A stretch of 64,000 bases of DNA. Source: Streptomyces antimycoticus (lineage in GTDB: Bacteria; Actinomycetota; Actinomycetes; Streptomycetales; Streptomycetaceae). Location of the stretch: assembly GCF_005405925.1 (NCBI RefSeq), contig NZ_BJHV01000001.1, forward strand, positions 4,278,001 through 4,342,000, given 5' to 3'. The position numbers and the translations under genes were made by a program. This document shows, piece by piece, positions 16,598 to 26,650 of the stretch. Every line of letters begins with the position of its first letter. Within the stretch, counting starts at the first letter, position 1. The notes under the pieces are model-generated. The model worked only from the letters and a program-made list of their open reading frames with translations, was not told where the DNA came from and ran no database searches.

Positions 16598-17383
16598 TCA
16601 CGACCCGCCGGACGCCCCCTGGCGGCCCACGTCCACGTCCCGTGGGGCGGCGGCCCGCAGCCGCGCCCAGACCACCAGGCGGTAGCGGGAGGTGAATTCG
16701 GGGGTGCAGGTCGTCAGCGTGAGGTAGTAGCCCGGTTCGGTGTAGCGGTAGCGCGGATGGGCGGAGCTGTACGGCACCCGGGCGATCACCGTGCCGTCGG
16801 CGGGCGAGGTGCGCGGCAGGGTGCGCTCGACCGTGTACGTGTAGCGGGCGTCGGCGGTGTCGATGCGCACCGTGTCGCCGGGGCGCACCTCGTCCAGCTG
16901 CCGGAAGGGCTCGCCGTGGGTGTTGCGGTGGCCCGCGAGGGCGACATTGCCCGCCTGGCCCGGCTGGGCGGTCCGCGGATAGTGGCCCACGTACCCCTTG
17001 TTGAGCACCGCCGCCCGGCCGATGCCCTCGGCGATGGGCACCGTAAGGCCGATGCGCGGGATCCGGAGCACGGCGTACGCCTGGTCCCGGCGCGGCCCCC
17101 GGCCGCCACCCCCGGTCGCCCGGTCACGGTCGCTTCCGTCCCCCCGAGGGGAATCGGAGGAGCGCGTCGCGCCCGGCGCCGGCGTCGCGGACTCGGCGGC
17201 CCCGTCGCGCCATTGCCGCTCCAGTACGCCCACCTCGTGCCGTGCGCCGGCCCTCGCCTGCCGGTTGGTCCACCACAGTTGGTGGACGACCAGGAGCAGC
17301 ACCACGACCCCGAGGGTGACGGCGAGTTCACCGGCCGTCCACAGCCCCCGGGCGAGCACGGCCCGCCCTCCACGACGTCGCAC
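16598..17383 (-). CDS. Class E sortase
   Basis: 261 residues. A single N-terminal membrane helix (LAVTLGVVVLLLVVHQLWW), a charged low-complexity linker and a sortase domain are present. The active site is His152 in LAGHRNTHGEPF, Cys226 in LTTCTPEF and Arg233/Arg235 in TSRYRLVVWARL. GHRNTHG and TLTTCTPE are the class E signature. In Streptomyces class E sortases attach LAxTG proteins such as chaplins to peptidoglycan. The surface protein at 9526-11154 ends in LAATG and is a plausible substrate in this window. The start is GTG 17383; no strong ribosome site is seen. Confidence 0.9.
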   Translation of the reverse strand: MRRRGGRAVLARGLWTAGELAVTLGVVVLLLVVHQLWWTNRQARAGARHEVGVLERQWRDGAAESATPAPGATRSSDSPRGDGSDRDRATGGGGRGPRRDQAYAVLRIPRIGLTVPIAEGIGRAAVLNKGYVGHYPRTAQPGQAGNVALAGHRNTHGEPFRQLDEVRPGDTVRIDTADARYTYTVERTLPRTSPADGTVIARVPYSSAHPRYRYTEPGYYLTLTTCTPEFTSRYRLVVWARLRAAAPRDVDVGRQGASGGS

Positions 17384-17432
17384 GCGCGCACCATAGGCCA
17401 GGCCGCGCGCACCTGCCAGAGACAGGGCGCGG

Positions 17433-18755
17433 CTATCCGCCCAGCGCGCGCGAGACCGTATAGATCACCAGCCCGGCCAGGGCACCCACCACCGTGCCGT
17501 TGATCCGGATGAACTGCAGATCCCGGCCGATATGGGCCTCGATCTTCCGGGAGGTGTGCTCGGCGTCCCAGCTCGCCACCGTCTCGGTGATCAGCGAGGT
17601 GATCTCGTCCCGATACGTCGTCACCACATAGACCGCGGCGTCCTCCAGCCAGCCGTCGACCTTGTCCCGCAGCCGTTGGTCCGTCACCATCCGCCTGCCC
17701 AGCGACAGAATCGCCGCCCGCGCCCGCTGCCGCAGCTCGCTGCGCTCGTCCTCGGCCGCCGTGACGATCATCGCCCGCACCGAGGCCCAGGCCGTGGCGA
17801 TGATGTCCTGGACGTCGCCGCGCCCCAGCACCTCGCTCTTCACCCGCTCCACCCGCGCCCGGGTGTCGGTGTCGGACTGCAGATCCCCGGCGAAGTCGGT
17901 GAGGAAGCGGTCCAGGGCGCCGCGCGCCGGATGGGCGGGCATATCGCGCATCTCGGTGACGAAGCGCAGCAGTTCCTTGTAGACGCGGTCGCCGACCTTG
18001 CGGTCCACGAACCGCGGCGTCCAGCCGGGGGCGCCGCCGGTCACCGCCTGCATCACCGAGTCGTTGTGCTCCACCAGCCAGTCGTGGGCGCGCAGGCAGA
18101 CCAGGTCCACGGCGCGGCGGTGGCCGCCCTCCGCGACAACGCGCTCCAGCAGCTTGCCCAGGCCCGGCGCGACCTCCTGGGCGTCCGCCCGGCGGGTGAT
18201 CGCCTCGCCCACCACCGCCTGCACATCGGAGTCGCGCAGCACCGTGAGCGCGCCGCGCAGCGCGGTCGCCAGCTCGGCCGTCACCCGCTCGGCATGCTCG
18301 GGCTGGACGAGCCAGGTGCCGAGCCGGCCGCCGATGCCCACCGCGCGCAGCCGCATCCGTACGACGTCCCCGGAGAGGAAGTTCTCCCCGACGAACTCCC
18401 CAAGGCTGGCCCCGAGCTGGTCCTTCTTGGTGGGGATGATCGCCGTATGGGGGATGGGCAGCCCCATGGGCCGCCGGAAGAGCGCGGTGACCGCGAACCA
18501 GTCGGCCAGGGCGCCCACCATGCCCGCCTCGGCGGCCGCGGCGACATAGCCGGGCCAGCCGTCGACACCGGAGGAACGCGCCCAAGTGGCGAGCACGTAC
18601 ACCAGTGCGACCCCGAGCAGCATGCCGGTGGCGAGCGCCTTCATCCGGCGCACTCCGCGCCGCCGCTCCACGTCCAGCGGGCTGTCCGTGACAAAGGGCA
18701 CAGCCGCGCCCCGAGGCGGCGGGGCCGCTGTCTCACCAGTCGTTCTTCGCTCCAT
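17433..18755 (-). CDS. DUF445 family membrane protein
   Basis: 440 residues from ATG 18755, which has GGTGGAG upstream; the open frame continues farther but without a start signal. One hydrophobic segment near the N-terminus (ALATGMLLGVALVYVLATW) is followed by the DUF445 signature GYVAAAAEAGMVGALADWFAVTALFRRPMG with HTAIIP. A long helical region and a C-terminal membrane segment (INGTVVGALAGLVIYTVS) complete it. The family is widespread and resembles E. coli YjiN; its function is unknown. Confidence 0.85.
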   Translation of the reverse strand: MERRTTGETAAPPPRGAAVPFVTDSPLDVERRRGVRRMKALATGMLLGVALVYVLATWARSSGVDGWPGYVAAAAEAGMVGALADWFAVTALFRRPMGLPIPHTAIIPTKKDQLGASLGEFVGENFLSGDVVRMRLRAVGIGGRLGTWLVQPEHAERVTAELATALRGALTVLRDSDVQAVVGEAITRRADAQEVAPGLGKLLERVVAEGGHRRAVDLVCLRAHDWLVEHNDSVMQAVTGGAPGWTPRFVDRKVGDRVYKELLRFVTEMRDMPAHPARGALDRFLTDFAGDLQSDTDTRARVERVKSEVLGRGDVQDIIATAWASVRAMIVTAAEDERSELRQRARAAILSLGRRMVTDQRLRDKVDGWLEDAAVYVVTTYRDEITSLITETVASWDAEHTSRKIEAHIGRDLQFIRINGTVVGALAGLVIYTVSRALGG

Positions 18756-19017
18756 ACGCTCCACCCGGTCGACCCGTCCCCTCACGCATTGTCTCTTTCC
18801 GGTCTCAGTCGCCCATGGGTGGAACGAACGGTGAGTTCCCGTCGTCTGTCTGGGGGAGCGACCCAGCACATTGGGGGCAGGCCGACAGGCGGAGCCGGGT
18901 CCCACCATGGGATCATGAGTGACCGACCGGACCGCATCGGCGCTGCCGGATACCACCCGCCGTTCCCGTCCACTTCCGGAGCCTCGGGCTCCGTCCGCCC
19001 GAGGAGACAACCCGCTC

Positions 19018-20340
19018 ATGAGCATGCCCCCAATGCCCAGACGCACGGGGTATGCCGTGCTCGCTGCGCTGGCGGCTGTGGTGATCCTCGTCTCCACCGC
19101 GATATTCATCGGGCTCGGTGGCGACACGGGCGGTACGGACCCCCGTGCGCAGGGGGCCCGCGGCTCGGCCGACCCGGCCTCGGCCGGGTCCTGGGTGGGC
19201 ACCTGGTCCACCTCGGCCGCGGCCGCCGAGCCGCGGACGCTGCGCGGCCTGTCGGGCATGTCGATACGGAACGTGGTGCACACCACTATCGGCGGCACCA
19301 GCGCCCGTATCCAGCTCTCCAACTTCTACAGCAGCCGTCCGCTGACGATCACGCATGCCTCGCTGGCGTTGGCCGCCGCGCCCAGCAACCCCACCGCGGC
19401 GACCGGCACCATGCGCCGCCTCACCTTCAACAACCGCTCCTGGGTGACGATCCCGCCCGGTAAGGCCGTCACCAGCGACCCGGCGCGACTCGCCGTCCCG
19501 GACTCGGCCGATCTGCTGGTCACCACCTACACCCCGCAGGCGTCCGGCTCCGTCACCTACCATCCGCACGCCCGGCAGACGTCGTACATGGCGCGTGGCG
19601 ACCGTACGGAGGACACGGCGGGCGCCGCCTACACCCAGCAGAGCCCGTACTGGCGCTATCTGACCGGTGTGGACGTGTGGTCCAAGCAGGCCGAGGGCGC
19701 GGTCGCGGTGCTGGGCGACTCGATCACCGACGGCATCACCTCCACCGCCGGGGCCAACCACCGGTGGACCGACTTCCTCTCCGAGCGGCTGCGCAGCGAG
19801 CCCGGCGCGCCCCGCTTCGGCGTGCTCAACCAGGGCATCAGCGGCAACCGCGTGCTGAGCGACGGCACGCAGTACCCGCCCAACAACCCCAGCGGGCTCT
19901 CCCGCTTCGACCGCGATGTGCTGTCCCGTACGGGCATCAAGGCCGTCATCGTCGAACTGGGCGTCAACGACATACTGCGCATCCCCCACGAGACCGACCC
20001 CAACCGGATCGTGTGGGGCCTGAAGCGGCTGACCGAACAGGCCCACGCCCGGGGCCTGCGGGTCGTCGGAGCCACCCTGACGCCCTTCTACGGGCACCGC
20101 GGCTACACCCCCCAGCTCGACGCCGTACGCGAGCGGGTCAACGCGCAGATCCGCGCCGGGAGGGTCTTCGACGAGGTCGTGGACTTCGACAAGGCGCTGC
20201 GCGACCCGATCAGCCCGCTGCGGCTGCGCCCGATGTACGACTCGGGCGACCATCTGCACCCGAGCGACAACGGCTACCGGGCGATGGCGCGGGCGCTGGA
20301 CCTGGACCACCTGCGGGGCCGCACGGCGGCCGAGCTCTAG
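19018..20340 (+). CDS. Secreted SGNH/GDSL hydrolase
   Basis: 440 residues from ATG 19018 (GAGGAGAC upstream). A signal anchor (GYAVLAALAAVVILVSTAIFIG) precedes a galactose-binding-like region (WVGTWSTSAAAAEP, SNFYSSRPLTI). The SGNH domain follows: block I VLGDSITDG with Ser235, block II GISGNRVL, block III ELGVNDIL, and block V SGDHLHPSDNGY with Asp411 and His414. All four catalytic blocks are intact. The protein should be an extracellular esterase or lipase; the substrate is unknown. It is convergent with the DUF1707 gene. Confidence 0.88.
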   Translation: MSMPPMPRRTGYAVLAALAAVVILVSTAIFIGLGGDTGGTDPRAQGARGSADPASAGSWVGTWSTSAAAAEPRTLRGLSGMSIRNVVHTTIGGTSARIQLSNFYSSRPLTITHASLALAAAPSNPTAATGTMRRLTFNNRSWVTIPPGKAVTSDPARLAVPDSADLLVTTYTPQASGSVTYHPHARQTSYMARGDRTEDTAGAAYTQQSPYWRYLTGVDVWSKQAEGAVAVLGDSITDGITSTAGANHRWTDFLSERLRSEPGAPRFGVLNQGISGNRVLSDGTQYPPNNPSGLSRFDRDVLSRTGIKAVIVELGVNDILRIPHETDPNRIVWGLKRLTEQAHARGLRVVGATLTPFYGHRGYTPQLDAVRERVNAQIRAGRVFDEVVDFDKALRDPISPLRLRPMYDSGDHLHPSDNGYRAMARALDLDHLRGRTAAEL

Positions 20341-20393
20341 CCGCAAGCTCAGCCGGAGCCAGCCGGAGCCTCTTCAAAGGCCCCGTAAAAGCC

Positions 20394-21197
20394 CTAGTAG
20401 TCGTCGCGGCGGCGTTCCTTCTCCAAGGACAGCCGGCGCTCCTCCCGCTCCTCATGGCGCTCATCGCGCCGTGCGCCCCGCAGTTCCCGGCGCTCGGCGC
20501 GCAGCTCGTTCCTGCGCTCGGCCTTCACCCGGCGGCGCTCCTCCTTGAGGCGCTTGTGCTCCTCCTTACGGAGCTTGCGCTCGACGCCGACCCCGCCGAA
20601 GAGCGCGAGGCCGGTGACGGTCACCCGCGGTGCGCCGGGCTCGCCCTCGACCCCTCCGCTGTGGTCGAAGCCGCCCATGATGCCGATGCCGCTGACATGC
20701 GTGTCGACGCCCGGCTCCACGGTGATCTGAACGCCGCCCATCAGGGCGAAGCAGCGGATGACGACCTCGCGGTCCTCGAAGCGGGCCTCGCGCAGGTCGA
20801 TCTCACCGCCGCCCATGAGGGTGAACGCGGTGAAGCGGCGCGGCACGGTCCAGGTGCCCTTGCGCTGGAAGCCGCCCATGATCGCGATCCCCATGCGGGA
20901 CGTCGGGGTGCCGCCGATCCGCTCCCTCCAGCCGGTGGGATCGGCCGCGGTCGGCGGGGCGGGAGCGGCGCTGCCGGGCACCGGGAGGTCCCGTACCAGC
21001 GGCTCCAACTCGCCATGGGTGCGCGCCGTGTAGGCCGCGTTCAGCCGCTCGTCGAACTCCTCCATGTCCAGGCGGCCTTCGGCGACGGCGTCGCGGAGGA
21101 CCTCCGCGATCCGCTCACGCTCCGCGTCGGAGGCCCGCATCCCGGCCGGGTCCGGGAGGTCGGGGCTCGCCCCCTGGGAAGAACCAGCGCTCGTCAT
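20394..21197 (-). CDS. DUF1707 and LiaF-like domain protein with a charged coiled-coil tail
   Basis: 267 residues. The N-terminal DUF1707 domain (MRASDAERERIAEVLRDA, MEEFDERLNAAY, LVRDLP) is followed by the LiaF-type beta-helix with repeated MGG turns (IAIMGGFQRKG, TLMGGGEIDLRE, ALMGGVQITVEPG). The last 60 residues are almost all Lys, Arg and Glu and should form a coiled coil. Such proteins are linked to cell-envelope stress sensing; the mechanism in Streptomyces is unclear. No Shine-Dalgarno is seen; a TAGTCT box 6 nt before the ATG suggests a leaderless mRNA. Confidence 0.82.
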   Translation of the reverse strand: MTSAGSSQGASPDLPDPAGMRASDAERERIAEVLRDAVAEGRLDMEEFDERLNAAYTARTHGELEPLVRDLPVPGSAAPAPPTAADPTGWRERIGGTPTSRMGIAIMGGFQRKGTWTVPRRFTAFTLMGGGEIDLREARFEDREVVIRCFALMGGVQITVEPGVDTHVSGIGIMGGFDHSGGVEGEPGAPRVTVTGLALFGGVGVERKLRKEEHKRLKEERRRVKAERRNELRAERRELRGARRDERHEEREERRLSLEKERRRDDY

Positions 21198-21203
21198 ACG
21201 GAC

Positions 21204-21209
21204 AGACTA
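21204..21209 (-). promoter_or_regulatory. TAGTCT -10 box, leaderless start of the DUF1707 gene
   Basis: TANNNT lies 6 nt before ATG 21197 with no ribosome-binding site between, the usual layout of leaderless actinobacterial genes. Confidence 0.5.
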
Positions 21210-21293
21210 ACGGCGGGCACCGGCCGTGGCCCGTATCTCGCACGCGGGTGCCGCCCCCGATCTGTCGCCCGCGTACCGCCCCCAGCGCCCCGC

Positions 21294-22280
21294 TCACGCT
21301 CCGCGCCCCGCCGCCCCGCCCTCCCCGCTGTGCAGCATCCTCGCGATCACGTCCTCGATCTCGGGCTCGCGCACCGAGAGGTCCACCAGCGGATAGCCGT
21401 CGGCGACCGCCGCGACGATCGGCGCGGCGCTGCTGGTCGCCGGGAAGGCCAGCCACTGCCGGGGCCCCTCGACCCGCACCGTCCGGGAGCCGGGGATCTC
21501 GATGGGCGGCAGCTCCTGCTCCAGGTCGACCACGAGGGTGCGTTCGCTCTCCCCCACCGCGTGCAGCCCGTCGAGCCCGCCGTCGTAGACCAGCCGGCCG
21601 TGGTCGATGACCATCACCCGCTTGCACAGCAGTTCGATATCGGTCAGATCGTGGGTGGTGAGCAGCACGGTGGTGCCCTGCTCGGCGTTCACATCGCGCA
21701 GGAACTCCCGCACCTTCGCCTTGCTGACCACATCGAGACCGATGGTCGGCTCGTCGAGATAGAGCACCTCGGGGTCGTGCAGCAGGGCGGCCGCGATATC
21801 GCCGCGCATCCGCTGGCCGAGCGAGAGCTGACGCACCGGCACGTCCAACAGCTCGCTCAGGTTGAGCAGTTCCACACAGCGGTCCAGATTCTCCCGGTAG
21901 CGGTCGTCGGGGATCCGGTACATCCGCCGCACCAGCGCGTACGAATCGCGCAGCGGCAGATCCCACCACAGGGTGGTCCGCTGCCCGAAGACCACCCCGA
22001 TCCGGCGCGCGAGCCGCGTCCGCTCCCTGGAGGGGTCGATTCCGGCGACCCGCAGCCGTCCGCCGCTGGGCACCAGGATCCCGGTCAGCATCTTGATCGT
22101 GGTGGACTTCCCGGCGCCGTTCGGTCCGATGTAGCCCACCATCTCGCCGCGCGGCACCCGGAAGCTGATGCCGTCCACGGCGCGCACCTCGCGGCGCTCA
22201 CGGCGCATCAGCCCGGCTCTGCGCCGCACCTGGAACACCTTCTCGACACCGTCGAGCTCGATCAGATCGTCCACGGCCAT
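21294..22280 (-). CDS. ABC transporter ATP-binding protein
   Basis: 328 residues from ATG 22280 (GAGGGGGAG upstream). Walker A is GPNGAGKST (52-60), the signature region LSLGQRMRGDIAAAL, Walker B VLYLDEPTIGLD and the switch His in LLTTHDLTD. The sequence matches ATPases paired with ABC-2/DUF990-type permeases (RTTLWWDLPLRDSY). A roughly 70-residue C-terminal extension probably regulates or docks. It is the last gene of a three-gene transporter unit with the two permeases at 22301-23119 and 23112-23911. Export of an unknown lipid or envelope substrate is likely. Confidence 0.9.
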   Translation of the reverse strand: MAVDDLIELDGVEKVFQVRRRAGLMRRERREVRAVDGISFRVPRGEMVGYIGPNGAGKSTTIKMLTGILVPSGGRLRVAGIDPSRERTRLARRIGVVFGQRTTLWWDLPLRDSYALVRRMYRIPDDRYRENLDRCVELLNLSELLDVPVRQLSLGQRMRGDIAAALLHDPEVLYLDEPTIGLDVVSKAKVREFLRDVNAEQGTTVLLTTHDLTDIELLCKRVMVIDHGRLVYDGGLDGLHAVGESERTLVVDLEQELPPIEIPGSRTVRVEGPRQWLAFPATSSAAPIVAAVADGYPLVDLSVREPEIEDVIARMLHSGEGGAAGRGA

Positions 22281-22300
22281 GCTCCCCCTCAACTCCCCGT

Positions 22301-23119
22301 TCAGCTCCCCGTGCTCTGATACGCCCGCAGCCCCGCCCGCCAGGCCAGCCCCGCCACCGCACAGCAGCCGCAGGCGACCAGCGGCGCCGCGAAGCCGATC
22401 CGGGCCGGGAGCCCCAGCGGATCGGGGCGGCCCAGGATGTGCAGCGCCGGCAGCCAGTTGACGAAGGCCAGCGGGATGACGAAGGTGACGCCCCGCAGCA
22501 GCTCCTTGCCGAAGACCGTCGGCGGGTACTCCAGCAGCGTGGTCCCGCCGAAGGTGAAGGCGCTCTGCACCTCGGAGGCGTCCTTGGCCCAGAACTGGAA
22601 GGCGCCGCCGAGGACGAACAGCGCCCCGAAGATGGCACCCCCGCTCAGCAGCATCACCGGCATCAGCAGCGCCCGGTCCACCGTCCAGTCGATGTCCAGC
22701 CGGCTCAGCGACCAGCCGAGCAGCACCGCCCCCTGGGTGATCCGGCCCAGCCGGCGCAGCGCGAAGCGGTCGGCGGCGACCTGGGCGAGTATCGGCACCG
22801 GCCGCACCAGCAGGGTGTCCATCGTGCCGTCGCGCACCCGCTGCCCCAGCCGCCCCATGGTGCCCAGCGTGAGATCGGCGAGGCCGAAGGCGACGCTGGT
22901 GGTGCCGTAGAGGAAGGCCACCTCGTCAAGGGTGAAGCCGCCGAGCTGCCCGATGTGGGTGAACATCAGCGCGATCGCGACGAAGTCCAGTCCGGTCGCG
23001 AGGAGGTTCCCCAGCGTCATGATCAGGAACGAGGTGCGATACGCCATCGTGGAGCGCACCCACATCCCGACGATCAGGACGTAGGCCCGGAGCCCGGACG
23101 ACACGGCCGACTCAGCCAC
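22301..23119 (-). CDS. ABC-2/DUF990-type transporter permease (second)
   Basis: 272 residues. GTG 23119 overlaps the end of the first permease by 8 nt, so translation is coupled. About six hydrophobic segments are present (LRAYVLIVGMWVRSTMAYRT, LATGLDFVAIALMF, ALLMPVMLLSGGAIFGALF, TFVIPLAFVNWLPALHILG). TMDTLLVRPVPIL is a family hallmark. The frame seems joined to the first permease only because that gene is frameshifted; the natural start is the coupled GTG. Confidence 0.82.
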   Translation of the reverse strand: MAESAVSSGLRAYVLIVGMWVRSTMAYRTSFLIMTLGNLLATGLDFVAIALMFTHIGQLGGFTLDEVAFLYGTTSVAFGLADLTLGTMGRLGQRVRDGTMDTLLVRPVPILAQVAADRFALRRLGRITQGAVLLGWSLSRLDIDWTVDRALLMPVMLLSGGAIFGALFVLGGAFQFWAKDASEVQSAFTFGGTTLLEYPPTVFGKELLRGVTFVIPLAFVNWLPALHILGRPDPLGLPARIGFAAPLVACGCCAVAGLAWRAGLRAYQSTGS

Positions 23120-23911
23120 CCTGGACCACCACCTTCCGGGTCGCCACCGACTGCAGCACCCGCCCCGCCGCCAGCAGCACCACCATCCACCCCACCTGGA
23201 AGGCGAACGCCCCCAGCAGCCCCGCCCCCGGTGCTCCTCCAGGAAGACATCCGCGGGCACCTGGAGCATCGCCGCCCAGGGCAACGCGCGGGCGATCTCC
23301 CCCAGCTGCCCGGGGAAGACGTTGAGCGGCAGGATCATCCCGGAGAAGAACAGGCACAGCAGCCCGCTCAGCATGGACAGCCCCGTCCCGTCGAGCAGCC
23401 AGAAGGAGGCCAGCGACACCAGATAGCGCACCGCGAAGCCGACGCACACCGCGAGCGCCACCGACAGCAGGAACCACAGCCAGGTCAAGGGCGAGGCGGG
23501 CAGGCGGAGTTCGAAGACCAGCGCCCCGATCCCCATCGGCACCACGCCCCGCCCCAGCAGCTGGAACAGCGCCCGGCCGAGCTCGGTGGCCAGCCACCAC
23601 GACTGCAGGTCGACGGGTCGGTAGAGGTCCACCGCGATGTCACCGGAGCGGATGCGGTCCTGCAGCTCCTCCTGGAAGCCGCCGCCCATCAGCGCGACGG
23701 CCGCCAGCAGCGCCTGGCCGAGCCAGACGAAGGTCAGCGCCTGGGCGAGGTCGTAGCCGCCGAGGTGCGGCCGCTCGTCCCACAGCGCGGTGTAGGTGTA
23801 GGCGAGGATGAAGCCGAAAACGGTATTGGTGAAGACCCCGGCCACGGTGGCGACCCGATACGTCGCGTAGCGTTTGAAGCCGCTGACCGCGACGGCCGCG
23901 TACAGCCGCAT
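23112..23911 (-). pseudogene. ABC-2/DUF990-type transporter permease (first), frameshifted as read
   Basis: It starts at ATG 23911 with GGGAGGGAGGGA upstream. Membrane segments and the hallmark SGDIAVDLYRPVDLQ are in the first frame up to FLEEHRG. The correct C-terminus (AGLLGAFAFQVGWMVVLLAAG, then ATRKVVVQGG and TGA at 23112) is in the next frame. One base added to the C5 run at 23225-23229 restores a protein of about 266 residues. As read, the first frame runs on into the second permease and gives a false 575-residue fusion. A sequencing error is the likely cause. Confidence 0.8.
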
Positions 23912-24189
23912 CCGCCCGTCCCTCCCTCCCCCGACCACGGCGCCCGGCCGGCGCCAAAATCCGGAGCCTAGTGGGAGGGCCGGAGGGACGGCCAGGCAAT
24001 ATTCACCGGATGGTGTGAGCGGAATCATCCATATGGCCGGTCACAGACCAGTCACGGGTGCGCGCCACGTCCTCGGCCCGGAACGGATGATGCGACAGTG
24101 TTTTATCGGGCGTACGACGCGAATCGCCCGACCGTGCACGATCCTGCCGCCGTGCAACCCTCGACGGCGGCTGAGGAGTCTCAGGAGAC

Positions 24190-26539
24190 ATGAGCGACGA
24201 GCCCCAGTTGATCGACGGTGGCGCGGCCGGAACGGGTGCCCGGCCCGGCATCGACGATGGCAACCACGACACGCCGCACCGCGCGGACGGCCTCCCCGCG
24301 GGCAAACCGGCCAAGGGCAGAAAGGGCCGTCCCCAGCGCACCGGATGGCGCCGTCTGCTGCCCACCTGGCGCATGGTCCTCGGCGGCTTCCTCCTGATCG
24401 TCCTGCTGATCGCGGGCGGGCTCGTCACCGGCTATCTGCTCGTCGACATCCCCCGGCCAATAGAGCCGCCATCGCCCAGAGCAATGTCTTCCTCTACTCC
24501 GACGGCTCCCAGCTGGCCCGCGAGGGCAAGGTCAACCGGGAGAACGTCCAGCTCAGCCAGGTGCCCAAGCGGATCCAGCACGCGGTGCTGGCGGCCGAGG
24601 ACCGGGACTTCTACTCGGAGTCGGCCATCAACCCCGAGGCGATGGTCCGCGCCGCCTGGAACACCGCCACCGGCAAGGGCAAGCAGTCCGGCTCCACCAT
24701 CACCCAGCAGTATGTGAAGAACTACTACCTGGACCAGGAACAGACGGTCACCCGCAAGGCCAAGGAGTTCTTCATCGCGATCAAGCTGGACCGGGAGGTG
24801 AGCAAGGACAAGATCCTCGAGGGCTACCTCAACACCAGCTACTTCGGTCGCAACGCCTACGGAATCCAGGCGGCCGCCCAGGCGTACTACGGCAAGGACA
24901 TCGGCGAGCTCGACACCGCCCAGGGCGCGTATCTGGCGACCCTGCTGAACGCCCCCAGCGCCTACGACATCGTCGCCCATCCCCAGAACAAGGGGCGGGC
25001 CACGGCCCGCTGGCACTACGTCCTGGACGGCATGGTGAAGAAGGGCTGGCTGACCAGGGCCGACCGGCAGAAGATGACCTTCCCCGCGCCCTCCGAGGCC
25101 AGGGCCCCCTCCGGCATGTCCGGCCAGCGCGGCTATCTCGTCGAGGCCGTCGAGGACTACCTCACCAGCAACGGGATCATCGACGAGCAGACCCTGGCGC
25201 GCGGCGGCTACCGCATCACCACCACGATCGACAAGAAGAAGCAGGACGCCTTCGCGGAGGCCGTGCGCGACCGGCTGATGAGCAAGCTCAGCACGGAGGA
25301 CCGCAAGGTCGACCGCTATGTCCGCGCGGGCGGCGCCTCGATCGACCCGAAGACCGGGAAGGTGGTCGCGCTCTACGGCGGGATCGACTACACCAAGCAG
25401 TTCGTCAACAACGCGACCCGCCGTGACTACCAGGTGGGATCCACGTTCAAGCCATTCGTCTTCACCTCGGCGGTGCGCTACGGGTCCACCACCCAGGACG
25501 GTCAGACGATCACCCCGGACACCCTCTACAACGGCGACAACAAGCGCGAGGTCGTCGGCCCGGAGGGGCCCACCGGCTACGCCCCGCCAACGAGGACGAC
25601 GTCGACTACGGCGACATCGACGTCACCACGGCCACCGACAACTCCGTGAACTCGGTGTACGCGCAGATGGCCCAGGACGTCGGCCCCTCCAAGGTCAAGC
25701 AGACCGCCATCGACCTGGGCGTCCCCAAGGACACCCCCGATCTGCACGCCTCCCCCTCCATCGCGCTCGGCCCCGCCACCGCGAGCGTGCTGGACATGAC
25801 CGAGGCGTACGCGACGCTCGCCAACCACGGCGAGCACGGCAGGTACAGCCTGGTCGAGGAGGTCACCAAGGACGGTGCGCGGATCGGTCTCCCGGACCGG
25901 GAGAACCGGCAGGCCATCCCGCGCAGCGCCGCCGACACCACCACCTCGATACTGCAGAGCGTGGTCGACGGCGGCACCGGCACCGCCGCCCAGGCCGCCG
26001 AGCGTCCGGCGGCGGGCAAGACGGGCACCGCGGAGGAGGACAAGGCCGCCTGGTTCGCGGGCTACACCCCGGATCTGGCGACCGTGGTCGCGGTGATGGG
26101 CCAGGACTCCAATACCGGCGTGCAGAAGCCGCTGTACGGGGCGACGGGCCTGGAACGGATCAACGGCGGCGGCTATCCCGCCGAGATCTGGGCGCAGTAC
26201 ACATCGGGCGCGCTGGACGGCAAGCCACCGGCCGAGTTCGATCTGCGGCTGGAGGACGGGGCGAGCGCCCCCGACGGCTCCCAGACCGGCCAGCAGCCGC
26301 CGGGCTCCCTGCCGCCGGTGGTCACCACTCCCCCGACCGGCGCCCCGCCGGACACCTCGGTCCCCACGGCGCCGACCGACACCCCGCCGACGCAGCCCAC
26401 CACGCCCCCGACCATCCCCACCCCGCCGACGGACATCCCCACCGGCGGGCCGACGACCGAGCCGGGCCCAGGCGGTCCGGGCGGGCCGGGTGATCCGGGT
26501 GGCGATCCGGGCGGCCCAGGGGGGCCGGTGGGCGGCTGA
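24190..26539 (+). pseudogene. Class A penicillin-binding protein (transglycosylase/transpeptidase), two frameshifts as read
   Basis: ATG 24190 has AGGAG upstream. Frame 1 gives a cytoplasmic basic region and a membrane anchor (VLGGFLLIVLLIAGGLVTGYLL). After the C5 run at 24450-24454 the next frame carries the GT51 motifs AAEDRDFYSE, GSTITQQYVKN, KILEGYLNTSYFG and LATLLNAPSAYD, then the transpeptidase SxxK motif GSTFKPF. After the C4 run at 25582-25585 the third frame gives SVN (in TDNSVNSVYAQM) and KTGTAEEDKAAWFAGY. A long Pro/Thr/Gly-rich tail follows. Two single C insertions restore about 780 residues with every motif intact. The enzyme polymerises and cross-links peptidoglycan. Confidence 0.88.
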
Positions 26540-26560
26540 GACCGCGGACCACGAACAGCG

Positions 26561-26591
26561 GAGGGTGGTGACGGATACCGTCACCACCCTC
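26561..26591. terminator. Bidirectional hairpin terminator
   Basis: A perfect 14-bp stem (GAGGGTGGTGACGG paired with its complement) with a 3-nt loop lies between the convergent PBP and GroES-like genes. Confidence 0.8.
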
Positions 26592-26650
26592 TGTCATGTC
26601 CGATCCCGGCAGGGAAAGTCCCGTATCCCCGCGGGGTAAGTCCGCTGCGC

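Noticed and set aside
18919..19017. Longer N-terminus for the SGNH hydrolase
   Set aside because: No ribosome site, and it would bury the signal peptide. GAGGAGAC supports ATG 19018.
22301..24028. 575-residue ORF that looks like a fused double permease
   Set aside because: The middle part is out-of-frame translation (Arg/Trp/Gly-rich). A single-base shift at 23225-23229 joins two separate permease genes with their own start and stop.
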